DNA of 64,000 nucleotides, from positions 141,447 through 205,446 of the forward strand of contig NZ_JAGMUK010000077.1 of the NCBI RefSeq assembly GCF_019049245.1. The letters run 5' to 3'. The position numbers were made by a program, and so were the translations under genes. The stretch comes from Streptomyces sp. AC555_RSS877. GTDB taxonomy: Bacteria; Actinomycetota; Actinomycetes; Streptomycetales; Streptomycetaceae. Below the pieces are notes generated by a model. The model saw only the letters and a program-made list of their open reading frames with translations. It searched no databases and was not told where the DNA came from. Below, piece after piece: positions 35,228 to 43,420 of the stretch (position 1 is the stretch's first letter; each line of letters begins with the position of its first letter).

Positions 35228-35639
35228 AGTCGGCGGTGTTCACCATCGAGGCCGCCGCGTACGTCAGGTAGTTCCACAGCGTGTGCTCGTGTTCCTCGGA
35301 CAGGCCGAGGTCGTCTACGGCGTCCCGCATGTGCTTCAGCCAGGCGTCGTGCGCCGCCCGGTCGACGGTGAAGGGGGCGTGGCGCATCCGCAGCCGCGGA
35401 TGGCCGCGGTTGTCGCTGTACGTCGTCGGGCCGCCCCAGTACTGCATCAGGAACAGCACCAGGCGCTCCTCGGCCGGGCCCAGGTCCTCCTCGGGGTACA
35501 TGGGCCGCAGGATCGGGTCCTCGGCGACTCCCTCGTAGAAACGGTGGACGAGGCGGCGGAAGGTCTCCTCCCCGCCGACCTGCTCGTAGAAGGTCTGCTC
35601 CTGCAGTGTGCCGCGCCGAATCTCTGTCACGCCGTCCAT
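35226..35639 (-). CDS. glbO: Group II truncated haemoglobin (GlbO-like)
   Basis: 137 residues. 2-on-2 globin fold with TFYEQVGGEETFRRLVHRFYEGVAEDP, PMYPEEDLGPAEERLVLFLMQYWGGP, the proximal-His segment RLRMRHAPFTVD, and the TrpG8 segment HTLWNYL. Such globins bind O2 or NO and protect against nitrosative or oxidative stress. The ATG at 35639 has no strong ribosome site; a GTG at 35630 is an alternative. Divergent from the methyltransferase gene with 68 bp between. Confidence 0.92.
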   Translation of the reverse strand: MDGVTEIRRGTLQEQTFYEQVGGEETFRRLVHRFYEGVAEDPILRPMYPEEDLGPAEERLVLFLMQYWGGPTTYSDNRGHPRLRMRHAPFTVDRAAHDAWLKHMRDAVDDLGLSEEHEHTLWNYLTYAAASMVNTAD

Positions 35640-35707
35640 GGTCTCAGACGGGTGGACCGAGGACTCAAGGCTTAGGTCCACCCCGGCCGAGGGTGCACAG
35701 TGGACGT

Positions 35708-36691
35708 ATGGGAGCGCACGCTCTGGACAAGAAGCTGGACGACCTCGCCGCCGCCGCGCGAGCGGCGCTGGTGCGTGAGATCGACGAGAGCGGGGCGTGG
35801 GACGCCGACCCGGTGTGGAGAGAGGCGTTCCAGGCGGTGCCGCGGCACCTGTTCGTGCCGTACTACTACGTCGGCGTCGTGGGCGGCTACGAGCGGCTCT
35901 GGGGTGAGAGCCCCGACCCGCGCACTCGCGAACGCTGGCTGCGCGGCGTCTACACCGACACCCCGCTGGCCACCCGCTTGCGCGACGGCGAACTGGTCTC
36001 CTCCAGCAGTCAGCCCTCGCTGATGGCGATGATGCTGGCCGACCTGCGGGTGGCGGACGGCGACCGGGTCCTGGAGATCGGCGCGGGCACGGGGTACAAC
36101 GCCGCCCTGCTCGCCCATCGCCTCGGCGACGACAACCTCGTCACCACCGTCGACCTGGAACCGGAGATCACCGAGGCGGCCCGGCAGCACCTGGCCGTCG
36201 CCGGCTACCGCCCCGTCGTCGTCACCGGCGACGGAGCGCGCGGGGTGCCCGAACGCGCCCCCTTCGACCGGATCATCGCGACCTGCACACTGCCGTCGAT
36301 CCCGCCCGCCTGGCTCCCCCAGTGTCGCCCCGGCGCCCGCATCCTCACCCCGCTCGCGACCGGCCTGGTCGCGCTGACGGTGACGGACGCCGGGCAGGCA
36401 GAGGGGCGCTTCCTGCACACGCCCGCCTACTTCGTGCCGCTGCGCGGCGGCGGGCCCGAGCCGGAGCAGGCTCCGCTGGGCGGGGTGCCGCGCCCGGCCA
36501 GGGACCACGAGCTGTTCAGGTTCCTGCTCGCCCTGACCCGCGGCAGCCTCGACCCGCAGGAGGCGTACGCGCTGTGGGAGCGCGAGGGACAGCCGCACCG
36601 CGAGCGGTACGGCATCACGGTCAGCAGCGACCGCGAGTGGGCGTGGCTGGACGATCCGGAGGGGCCCTACGCATGGCCCCTCCGGTCCTGA
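35708..36691 (+). CDS. PCMT-like SAM-dependent methyltransferase
   Basis: 327 residues. The N-terminal part has AVPRHLFVPYYY, typical of protein-L-isoaspartate O-methyltransferase relatives. SSSSQPSLMAMML precedes the SAM-binding core DRVLEIGAGTGYNAALLAHRLG (motif I). TVDLEPEITEAARQHL is motif post-I and FDRIIATCTLPSIPPAWLPQCRPGARI is motif II. A 90-residue C-terminal extension beyond standard PCMT suggests a specialised substrate. ATG at 35708 with weak GGACG upstream. Its last codons lie within the 36656-36685 hairpin. Confidence 0.85.
   Translation: MGAHALDKKLDDLAAAARAALVREIDESGAWDADPVWREAFQAVPRHLFVPYYYVGVVGGYERLWGESPDPRTRERWLRGVYTDTPLATRLRDGELVSSSSQPSLMAMMLADLRVADGDRVLEIGAGTGYNAALLAHRLGDDNLVTTVDLEPEITEAARQHLAVAGYRPVVVTGDGARGVPERAPFDRIIATCTLPSIPPAWLPQCRPGARILTPLATGLVALTVTDAGQAEGRFLHTPAYFVPLRGGGPEPEQAPLGGVPRPARDHELFRFLLALTRGSLDPQEAYALWEREGQPHRERYGITVSSDREWAWLDDPEGPYAWPLRS
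36656..36685. terminator. Bidirectional hairpin terminator overlapping the methyltransferase 3' end
   Basis: CCGGAGGGGCC (36656-36666) and GGCCCCTCCGG (36675-36685) form a perfect 11-bp stem with an 8-base loop. It sits between the converging methyltransferase and FHA genes, inside the last codons of the former. Confidence 0.75.
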
Positions 36692-36705
36692 GAACGTGCA
36701 GGAAC

Positions 36706-38067
36706 CTATCCGCGCCGGATCGTGATCGTCGTCCACGCGCCGACGTGCACCCGGTCCCCGTCCTGCAACGGCACCGGCACGAAGGGCTGGATCGGCTCCT
36801 CCGAGCCGTTGACCGTCGTGCCGTTCGTCGAGTTCTGGTCGACGACCGCCCAGGAGCCGTCCGGCTGCTGGACCAGCACCGCGTGCTGGTGCGAGACACC
36901 GGGGTCCTCCGGCGGCACCGCCAGGTCGATGTCGGGGGTGTCGCCGGTGGAGTGCCGGCGACGGCCGATGGTGATCTGGTTGCCGGTCAGGGCGCGCTGC
37001 TGCTCGGGCGAGTACGCGGGCAGGTTGAGGCCCGCGGCCTCGGGCCCCGAGCGCTGCATCATCGCCATGAAGTAGTCGCGGTCCGGGCCGACGGTCGCCG
37101 TCCAGGACGACGGCTGCTGCGGGTAGCCGGGGCCGGGAGCGGGCGGCGCCTGGGTCGCGCCGGGCTGCGGATAGCCGTAGCCACCGCCCTGACCGGGACC
37201 GCCCTGACCGGGGCCGCCCGGCGGGGGGAGGACCCAGTCGTCGCCACCGCCGCCGAAGGGCGGGCCGCCCTGCTGCTGCCGGTTCGGATCCTGCGGGTAG
37301 CCGGGACCGGGACGGCCCTGCTGACCGGGCTGCTGGAACGCCTGGGGAGCCTGGGGTCCGCCGTGCCGGGTCGGCCCGGGCGGCGGCGGAACCGGCCGCG
37401 ACGGGTCGGCACCGAAAGGCCCGGGACCGCCGGGGCCGCCCTGACCATCGGGTCCGCCGTGCTGCGGATAGCCGTAGCCGCCTTGTCCACCGGGGCCACC
37501 GGGACCGCCAGGGCCACCAGGACCGCCGTAGCCGCCGGGACCACCCGGACCGCCGGGGCCCTGACCCTGACCCTGACCAGGACCGGGGCCCTGACCGGGG
37601 CCACCCGGGCCCGGCTGACCGTGGCCGTACTGCGGGCCCGGCGGGATCGGTTCGGCCGGCCGGTTCACCTGCGAGGGGCGTGAGCCCTGGTAGTCGTACG
37701 CGTCACCGCCGCCGTACGAGGGTCCCGGAGGCTGCTGGAAACGCGCGGCCGGGTTGGGGCCGGGCGACTGCGGCGCGGCCGGGGTGTACGACGTCGCGGT
37801 GTTGGTCAGGAAGTTCCACCGGCACTCCTCGCAGAACGGCGCACCGCCCTCACGGGGCGTGCGGCACTGCGGGCACAGCTCCGGCTCGGGCGCACGGCCG
37901 CCGGGCGGACCCGGCTGCGTGCCCGGGCCCTGCGGCGGTGGGAAGCCGTAGCCCCCGCCCGGGGGCGGCGGCGGAGGGGGCGGAGGCACGGCACCCGCCA
38001 TGCGGTGACCGCAGACCTCGCACCAGTCGTCGGAACCCGACTGGTGTCCGTTCGGGCAGGTCGGCAT
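36706..38067 (-). CDS. FHA-domain protein with paired zinc ribbons and collagen-like linker
   Basis: 453 residues. Zinc ribbon 1 (CPNG...CEVCG, residues 4-20) and ribbon 2 (CPQCRTPREGGAPFCEEC, about 65-82) are followed by a 250-residue Gly/Pro/Gln linker with collagen-like GPGGPGG runs. The C-terminal FHA domain (about 365-453) has TIGRRRHSTGDTPDIDLAVPPEDPGVSHQHAVL and NSTNGTTVNG, the Arg, Ser-x-x-His and Asn residues that bind phosphothreonine. No enzymatic domain. As last gene of the pknG series it is a likely reader of PknG-phosphorylated partners, the role of GarA in mycobacteria, though its architecture differs from GarA. GAAGGAG precedes the ATG at 38067. Confidence 0.9.
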   Translation of the reverse strand: MPTCPNGHQSGSDDWCEVCGHRMAGAVPPPPPPPPPGGGYGFPPPQGPGTQPGPPGGRAPEPELCPQCRTPREGGAPFCEECRWNFLTNTATSYTPAAPQSPGPNPAARFQQPPGPSYGGGDAYDYQGSRPSQVNRPAEPIPPGPQYGHGQPGPGGPGQGPGPGQGQGQGPGGPGGPGGYGGPGGPGGPGGPGGQGGYGYPQHGGPDGQGGPGGPGPFGADPSRPVPPPPGPTRHGGPQAPQAFQQPGQQGRPGPGYPQDPNRQQQGGPPFGGGGDDWVLPPPGGPGQGGPGQGGGYGYPQPGATQAPPAPGPGYPQQPSSWTATVGPDRDYFMAMMQRSGPEAAGLNLPAYSPEQQRALTGNQITIGRRRHSTGDTPDIDLAVPPEDPGVSHQHAVLVQQPDGSWAVVDQNSTNGTTVNGSEEPIQPFVPVPLQDGDRVHVGAWTTITIRRG

Positions 38068-38125
38068 GTCGGCGCGTCCCCCTCTCCTTCTGTGTCCTAC
38101 TAGGGTCGTACTGGGTCGTACTGGG

Positions 38126-39475
38126 TCACTTCTTTACACGAACGGTCTTTGTCGACCGGGTTTCGAGAGTCATCTCGTCGGCCTCGGCGACCTTCGTCTT
38201 CAGTCGCACAGTACCTGTCGCGGCATCGACGACGTCCACCACCTTCGCAAGCAGTTTCGCAGTATCGGCGTTGCCGGAGGCACTCGCGAGCTGAACGGCC
38301 CGGCCCAGTTTGGCCGTTGCTCCGTCGAAGTCTCCCGATTTGCGCAGATCGAGGCCTTGTTGGATGACCTGTGCCAGTTCGGCCTGGCCGGTGTAGTGGG
38401 CGACCTGGGGGTTGATCGACGTGGACGCGACCATGTCGTCGGTCCAGACGGCCCGCACCAGACCCTGCGCGCCCACCAGCGCCTGGGTGCTGCCGTCGGG
38501 CTGCGGGACGACCAGGGAGACGCGGGCGGCCAGCATTTCCTGGCCGATGTTCGCGGCCGGGACCTCGACACACACGTGGTAGTCACGGGACTCGTCCCCC
38601 CAGGAACCGGTGGGGTAGTCCCCGGCGCGGGGGCCGGACTCGGTGCGGCGGTCGGTCAGTTGCTCGACGGTGGGGGCGACCTGCTTGACGAACTTCACGG
38701 TGGTGCCGACCGGCGTCCACAGGCGCAGGGCGACGTCCGCGACCTCCTTGCCCATCGCCGTCTCCATCATCCGCGTGAAGTCGGCGGCCAGACCCGCCGG
38801 GTCGGCGACGATGTCGGCGGTGCCGAGCAGCGCGGAGGCGATTGCTGTGACTTCTTTCACTTCCCAGTCGGTGCCCACTCCGCGCGCGTCACAGGTGAAG
38901 CGGCCGGCGCAGGCGTCCAGGGAGGCCTGCAGGTCCTCGTGCGACTCGTGTTCGTTGCGGCCGTCGGTGAGCACGATCCCGTGGCGGATGACGACGTCCT
39001 CGGAGGACAGCAGCCGGTCCGCGAGACGCAGCCAGGTGCCGATGGCCGTACCGCCGCCGGCGCTGAGCCTGCGCAGCGCCTGTTTGGCCTGGTCGCGGGT
39101 GGTGGCGTCGGCGACCGCGAGCCGGCCGGCGCCGGGATAGACCTCCTTGGCCACGTGCGTGCCGCCGATCACCGCGAAGTGCACGCCGTCGCGCAGGGTG
39201 TCGATGGCGGCGGCCGTGGCGTCCCGGGCGTTGCGCATCTTGGTCGGCGGGTAGTCCATCGAGCCCGAACAGTCGACCATGATCGCCACGGCCGCGGACG
39301 GGCCCTCGCCGGGCGAGTACAGGTGGGGCGCCCCGACGGCGCTTCCGATCGTGCCGCCGCCGCTCGCGGTCACCGTGACGATCGCGTTGACCTCGCGGGC
39401 ACCCTCCGCCAGGTACTCGTTCTGGTACACGTCCACCGAGAACTGCGGCACGTTCGACTTCGAGAAATTGGCCAT
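38126..39475 (-). CDS. VWA-domain protein with intact MIDAS motif
   Basis: 449 residues. The von Willebrand A domain runs from about 60 to 245 with the MIDAS motif DCSGSMD (D68-x-S-x-S), a later Thr (SAGGGTAIGTW) and IVLTDGRNEHE as the Asp. The C-terminal half is beta-rich, then helical with QGLDLRKSGDFDGATAKLGRAVQLAS, resembling a single TPR unit. No signal peptide is seen, so a cytoplasmic scaffold is likely. It lies between the PP2C and FHA genes of the pknG unit. An ATG at 39487 (MRVGMANF) is an alternative start. Confidence 0.87.
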   Translation of the reverse strand: MANFSKSNVPQFSVDVYQNEYLAEGAREVNAIVTVTASGGGTIGSAVGAPHLYSPGEGPSAAVAIMVDCSGSMDYPPTKMRNARDATAAAIDTLRDGVHFAVIGGTHVAKEVYPGAGRLAVADATTRDQAKQALRRLSAGGGTAIGTWLRLADRLLSSEDVVIRHGIVLTDGRNEHESHEDLQASLDACAGRFTCDARGVGTDWEVKEVTAIASALLGTADIVADPAGLAADFTRMMETAMGKEVADVALRLWTPVGTTVKFVKQVAPTVEQLTDRRTESGPRAGDYPTGSWGDESRDYHVCVEVPAANIGQEMLAARVSLVVPQPDGSTQALVGAQGLVRAVWTDDMVASTSINPQVAHYTGQAELAQVIQQGLDLRKSGDFDGATAKLGRAVQLASASGNADTAKLLAKVVDVVDAATGTVRLKTKVAEADEMTLETRSTKTVRVKK

Positions 39476-39573
39476 GCCTACTCTCATCCCCCTCGAATCC
39501 CGCCGAGGCGGGGCGATGACGTGGACGGGACCGGTCCCCTCCGGCCCGCCCGAAACTTCCCCGTCTGCGGCCC

Positions 39574-40842
39574 TCAGGCCGATCCTGCCCCCTGCGGCGG
39601 GGCCGGGAACGGCACGACGGCCACTGTTACGTTGTCGTGGCCCCCGCCGTCCAGGGCGTGGCCGACCAGCACGCGGGCGCTGTGCAGGGGCCGCACGGCG
39701 GCGTCCAGCGGCAGGACCTCGGCCATCTCCTCGGCGGCCTCCGCGTAGTTCCACAGACCGTCGGTGCACACAAGCACCACCCCAGGCCGGTCCGGCTTGA
39801 AGGAAGCGGTGTGCGGCTCCAGTTCGTAGGCGTCCGCGCCGAGCCAGCCGGTGATCGCGTGGGCGCGTTCGTCGGCGTACGCCTCCGCCTCGTTCATCAG
39901 GCCCGCGGCGACCATCTGCGCGGCCCACGAGTCGTCCTCGGTGAGCCGGGCCGGGGGAGCGCTGCGGTCCACCGGCACCCAGTAGGCGCGGCTGTCGCCG
40001 ATCCAGCCGACGACCAGCAGCCCGGACGTCACCACCGCGCCGACGAGGGTGCAGGCGGGGGCGTTCTGGTGCGGGGCGTGCTCGCGGGCCGTGGCGGGCT
40101 CCTCGGCCAGCGCGTTGACCGCCTGCGAGGCGGCGATGATCGCGTCGTGCATGGCCTGCTGCGGGTGCGTGCCGTGGGGCAGTGCGGCCAGCAGGGTCTC
40201 GGTCGCAGCGCGGGACGCGGCCAGTGAGGCGTCGTCGGGGCGGGTCGCCGAGGACACGCCGTCGCAGACGATCGCGACGACCGCGGCCGAGCCGTCGGGC
40301 AGCGCGGCACAGCCGAGGCCGAACGCGTCCTCGTTGCGGTGGTGCCGCAGACCGCGGTCACTCACGGCGGCCACCGGGCCGATGTCCTGTTCCATGTGGT
40401 CGCGCTCCCGTGGCTGGGCATGCCCGCAGTTCTCGCAGTAGCCGTCGCTGTCGACCCGGCCCGCCCGGCACGCCACGCACACCTTGACGCCCTCGGGCGG
40501 GGTGGGCACGTCGGCGGTCACGCGCGGGTCCGGCGCCTGCAACGGATACTCGTCGGGCTCCGGCGCCCGGTCGAACCGTACCCCCGAGGCGGGGGACATG
40601 GGGGAACCGGCGAAGGGCGGCTGCGGTGAGCCCGCGAGCGGCGGCCGCGGTGGCACGGCGGGCGCGCCGTCCGGCGGGGGCGGCGTGCCACCGTTCATGG
40701 CGATGGTCGGGTGGTCGCCCGGCGGCGCCGGCACGGCGGACAGGTCGTATCCGCACGCACCGCAGAAGCGGTCACCCGACTCGAGGGGCTCCTCGCAGCT
40801 CGGACACCTCGACAGGGCGGTCTGCTGGGGCATCTGCGACAT
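39574..40842 (-). CDS. PP2C-family Ser/Thr phosphatase with two N-terminal zinc ribbons
   Basis: 422 residues. Zinc ribbon 1 at Cys13, 16, 27, 30; Pro-rich linker; zinc ribbon 2 (VCVACRAGRVDSDGYCENCGHAQ, about 122-145); PP2C domain about 155-410. Metal-binding acidic residues appear in LRHHRNEDAFGLG, VCDGVSS, LVCTDGLWN and GGHDNVTV. It removes phosphate from Ser/Thr using Mn or Mg. The ATG lies three bases after the pknG stop, so the pair is made together and the phosphatase is the natural opponent of PknG. Confidence 0.92.
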   Translation of the reverse strand: MSQMPQQTALSRCPSCEEPLESGDRFCGACGYDLSAVPAPPGDHPTIAMNGGTPPPPDGAPAVPPRPPLAGSPQPPFAGSPMSPASGVRFDRAPEPDEYPLQAPDPRVTADVPTPPEGVKVCVACRAGRVDSDGYCENCGHAQPRERDHMEQDIGPVAAVSDRGLRHHRNEDAFGLGCAALPDGSAAVVAIVCDGVSSATRPDDASLAASRAATETLLAALPHGTHPQQAMHDAIIAASQAVNALAEEPATAREHAPHQNAPACTLVGAVVTSGLLVVGWIGDSRAYWVPVDRSAPPARLTEDDSWAAQMVAAGLMNEAEAYADERAHAITGWLGADAYELEPHTASFKPDRPGVVLVCTDGLWNYAEAAEEMAEVLPLDAAVRPLHSARVLVGHALDGGGHDNVTVAVVPFPAPPQGAGSA

Positions 40843-40845
40843 CAA

Positions 40846-43395
40846 CTACACCCATGTCCGGGGGCGGTAACGGTTGGCACGTTCCACCAGGTCGATCCTC
40901 TCCTCGCCGCCCGACGCCAGCCGGGCCAGCGTGCGGTACGAACGCTCCAGGCCGAAGCGCAGACCCCGTTCGTCCAGGCCACTGCCGAGCAGTACCCGCC
41001 CCCCGGCGGCAGGGGGAGGGGCGGAACCCTGGCCACCGGAGAGTATCCAGTCCAGCGCACTGCCGAAGACCTCCGCGGACAACTGCTCACGCCGCGCGGG
41101 GTCCAGGCCGTACGCCTCCAGGGCCTCGACCTGTCCGGCCGCAGCCGTCAGATCGTCCAGGAAGAGTACGTCGGATGCGACCGCGGTGCGCTGCCGCAGC
41201 CGTGCCCGTACGGCCGCCACGCGCGCGGCCGTGTAGTGGATGGACGACTCCGGCACCGACTCCAGCGTCCTGACGGCACCCTGCCGGTCGCCGGTGGCGA
41301 GCTGGACGCGGGCCAGGCCGAAGGCGGCGCTCACATAGCTGGGGTCGGTCGACCAGACGAGGCGGTAGTACTCGGCGGCGTTGTCGAGCTGCCCGAGCAC
41401 CTCCGCGCACAGGCCGAGGGCCAGCTTGGGGGCGATCTCGCCGGGGAAGGCGTCGTAGATCGCGTCGAAGCCCAGCGCGGCGGCCTCGCGGTCGCCGGCG
41501 ACGAGCGCCGCGACACTCCGGTACCAGACGACCCGCCAGTCGTCGGGCCGCTCCGTCTCCAGTTCCAGCAGGGCCTGGTGCGCGGTGTGCGCGTCGCCGT
41601 TCTCCAGCCAGGCCCGGATCTGCCGCAGCCGGGTCTCGGTCGACCGGGCCGGAGCGGCGGCGACCGCCCCCAGCAGCTCGGCCGGCGCGGTGGTCATCAG
41701 ACCGGCGAGGAACCCGGCGTTGGGGTCGGACGGATCGACGTGCGGCACCGGCAGAGCGAGCGCGCCGACGGCGGCGTCGACCGGCTTGACCAGGCCGGGA
41801 GCGACGGCCGCCCCGTTGCCGGCGGGGAGGGGAGGGGCGGCGGCGGGCAGCAGGGCGGTGGCGGAGGAACGCCGCCGCCGGGTGGGCACGGGCCGTGCCC
41901 CCAACCGCGACACCTCGCCGTCCAGCTTCGGGAACAACTCCGCGTCGGTGACCCGCACTTCGGGCCCGAACAGCGTCGACAGGGCCGGCCGGGCCCGCCC
42001 CGACTGCAGCGAGACGACCTCGCGCAGGACGCCCGTCAGCTGTTCCGCCATCTCCTGCGCGGAGGCGAACCGGCGGGCCGGATCCGGGTCGGTGGCGCGG
42101 ACCAGCAGCCGGTAGAAGGACTCGTACTGGCGGAAGACCTCGATGTTGTCGGGGTCGGGCAGGGAGTCCACGAAGACGTTCGTGTAGCCCTGGAAGTCGA
42201 AGGTGAGGACGGCGAGGGTGCGGGCGACCGTGTACAGGTCGGACGCCACGGACGGGCCGACCTCCGCGACCTCGGGCGCCTGGTAGCCCACCGTGCCGTA
42301 GATGGCCGACTCGTCGTCGTCCATCCTGCGCACCGCGCCCATGTCGATCAGCTTGAGCTGGTCCTCGGTCTGGATCGCGTTGTCGACCTTGAAGTCGCAG
42401 TACAGCAGGTTGCGGCTGTGCAGGTGCCCGAGCGCCTCGAGGGCCTCGATGCCGTACGCGCACGCCTGCTCCACCGGCAGCGGGTCCCGCTTGCCCTGGG
42501 GCGTGCGGCGGGCGTTGGCGATCTCCTTGAGGGACTTGCCGCCGACGTACTCCATGACGATGTACCCGTCCAGCGAACCCGTCCGCTGGTCGAGGTGTTC
42601 GACGAAGTTGTAGATCCGCACGATGTTGGCGTGCTCGATCTCCGCGAGGAAGCGCCGCTCGGAGATCGCGGCCTCCATCGCGTCCTGGTCGCCGGTGTCG
42701 AGCAGGCCCTTGAGGACGACCCAGCGGTCGGAGACCGCGCGGTCCACGGCGAGGTAGACCCAGCCGAGCCCGCCGTGCGCCAGACAGCCCGCGACCTCGT
42801 ACTGGCCGTGCACGACGTCGGCGGCCTTCAGCTTCGGGACGAAGGAGTACGGGTGGCCGCACTTCGTGCAGAACCCCTCCGTGCGCCCCGGCGTCTCGCC
42901 GCGCGAGCGCCCCACCGGCGCCCCGCAGTCGGAACGCGAGCAGAACCGCTTGCGCTCGGGCACCTCGGGGTTGTCCAGGACCATCGCGCGCAGGTCGGGC
43001 CGGGGCACGCCCGGCACCTCGACCAGGCCCGCGCCGAGCCGGCCCCGGGAGGAGGACGCGGTGCCGGAGCCGGAGCTGCGCACCGACACCGAGCGGCCCG
43101 TGGACGGGCCGGACACCGAGCGCGACAGCCGGCCCGACACCGAGCGCCGTGACTTCGCCGACTGCGACGACGTACGCGTACTGCCGCGGGTGCCGGAGCG
43201 GGAACTGCCGCTGCCGGAGGAGCCCCTGGAGCCCCGGCCGCCGGCGGTGATCCCGGTGGGCGGCGAGCCGACCATGCCGGTCCTGGAGACGACCGGGGCG
43301 AGACCGCACGTGTCGCAGTACAGCTCGCCGCCGCCGACGTCCTCGTACGCCCCCTCGCAGTCGGGCCGCTGGCAGGGCTGTTGTGCCTGACTCAT
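40846..43395 (-). CDS. pknG: Soluble Ser/Thr protein kinase PknG
   Basis: 849 residues with the PknG plan. Zinc ribbons Cys8/13/27/30 and Cys152/157/176/179 flank a 65-residue Ser/Arg-rich linker (about 55-118). Kinase domain about 198-460: Gly loop HGGLGWVYLAVD, Lys229 (VVLKG), catalytic loop LYCDFKVDNA (Asp334, Asn339) and DMG in place of DFG (351-353). A TPR-like helical C-terminus runs from about 570. No membrane helix. The loop lacks the RD arginine, as in mycobacterial PknG. In mycobacteria PknG phosphorylates the FHA protein GarA to adjust 2-oxoglutarate/glutamate metabolism. The ATG at 43395 is 25 bases after the coiled-coil gene. Confidence 0.93.
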   Translation of the reverse strand: MSQAQQPCQRPDCEGAYEDVGGGELYCDTCGLAPVVSRTGMVGSPPTGITAGGRGSRGSSGSGSSRSGTRGSTRTSSQSAKSRRSVSGRLSRSVSGPSTGRSVSVRSSGSGTASSSRGRLGAGLVEVPGVPRPDLRAMVLDNPEVPERKRFCSRSDCGAPVGRSRGETPGRTEGFCTKCGHPYSFVPKLKAADVVHGQYEVAGCLAHGGLGWVYLAVDRAVSDRWVVLKGLLDTGDQDAMEAAISERRFLAEIEHANIVRIYNFVEHLDQRTGSLDGYIVMEYVGGKSLKEIANARRTPQGKRDPLPVEQACAYGIEALEALGHLHSRNLLYCDFKVDNAIQTEDQLKLIDMGAVRRMDDDESAIYGTVGYQAPEVAEVGPSVASDLYTVARTLAVLTFDFQGYTNVFVDSLPDPDNIEVFRQYESFYRLLVRATDPDPARRFASAQEMAEQLTGVLREVVSLQSGRARPALSTLFGPEVRVTDAELFPKLDGEVSRLGARPVPTRRRRSSATALLPAAAPPLPAGNGAAVAPGLVKPVDAAVGALALPVPHVDPSDPNAGFLAGLMTTAPAELLGAVAAAPARSTETRLRQIRAWLENGDAHTAHQALLELETERPDDWRVVWYRSVAALVAGDREAAALGFDAIYDAFPGEIAPKLALGLCAEVLGQLDNAAEYYRLVWSTDPSYVSAAFGLARVQLATGDRQGAVRTLESVPESSIHYTAARVAAVRARLRQRTAVASDVLFLDDLTAAAGQVEALEAYGLDPARREQLSAEVFGSALDWILSGGQGSAPPPAAGGRVLLGSGLDERGLRFGLERSYRTLARLASGGEERIDLVERANRYRPRTWV

Positions 43396-43420
43396 GACGA
43401 CGCTGTCCCCCTTCTGTCGC

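Noticed and set aside
37440..37630. Real collagen-like domain in the FHA protein
   Set aside because: The Gly-Pro-Gly runs are irregular and Gln-rich, without long strict Gly-X-Y periodicity, so a flexible linker is the simpler reading.
39525..39536. GGGACCGGTCCC palindrome between the PP2C and VWA genes
   Set aside because: It is a plain 12-bp palindrome in GC-rich DNA without loop or further arms; too weak for a terminator or operator call.
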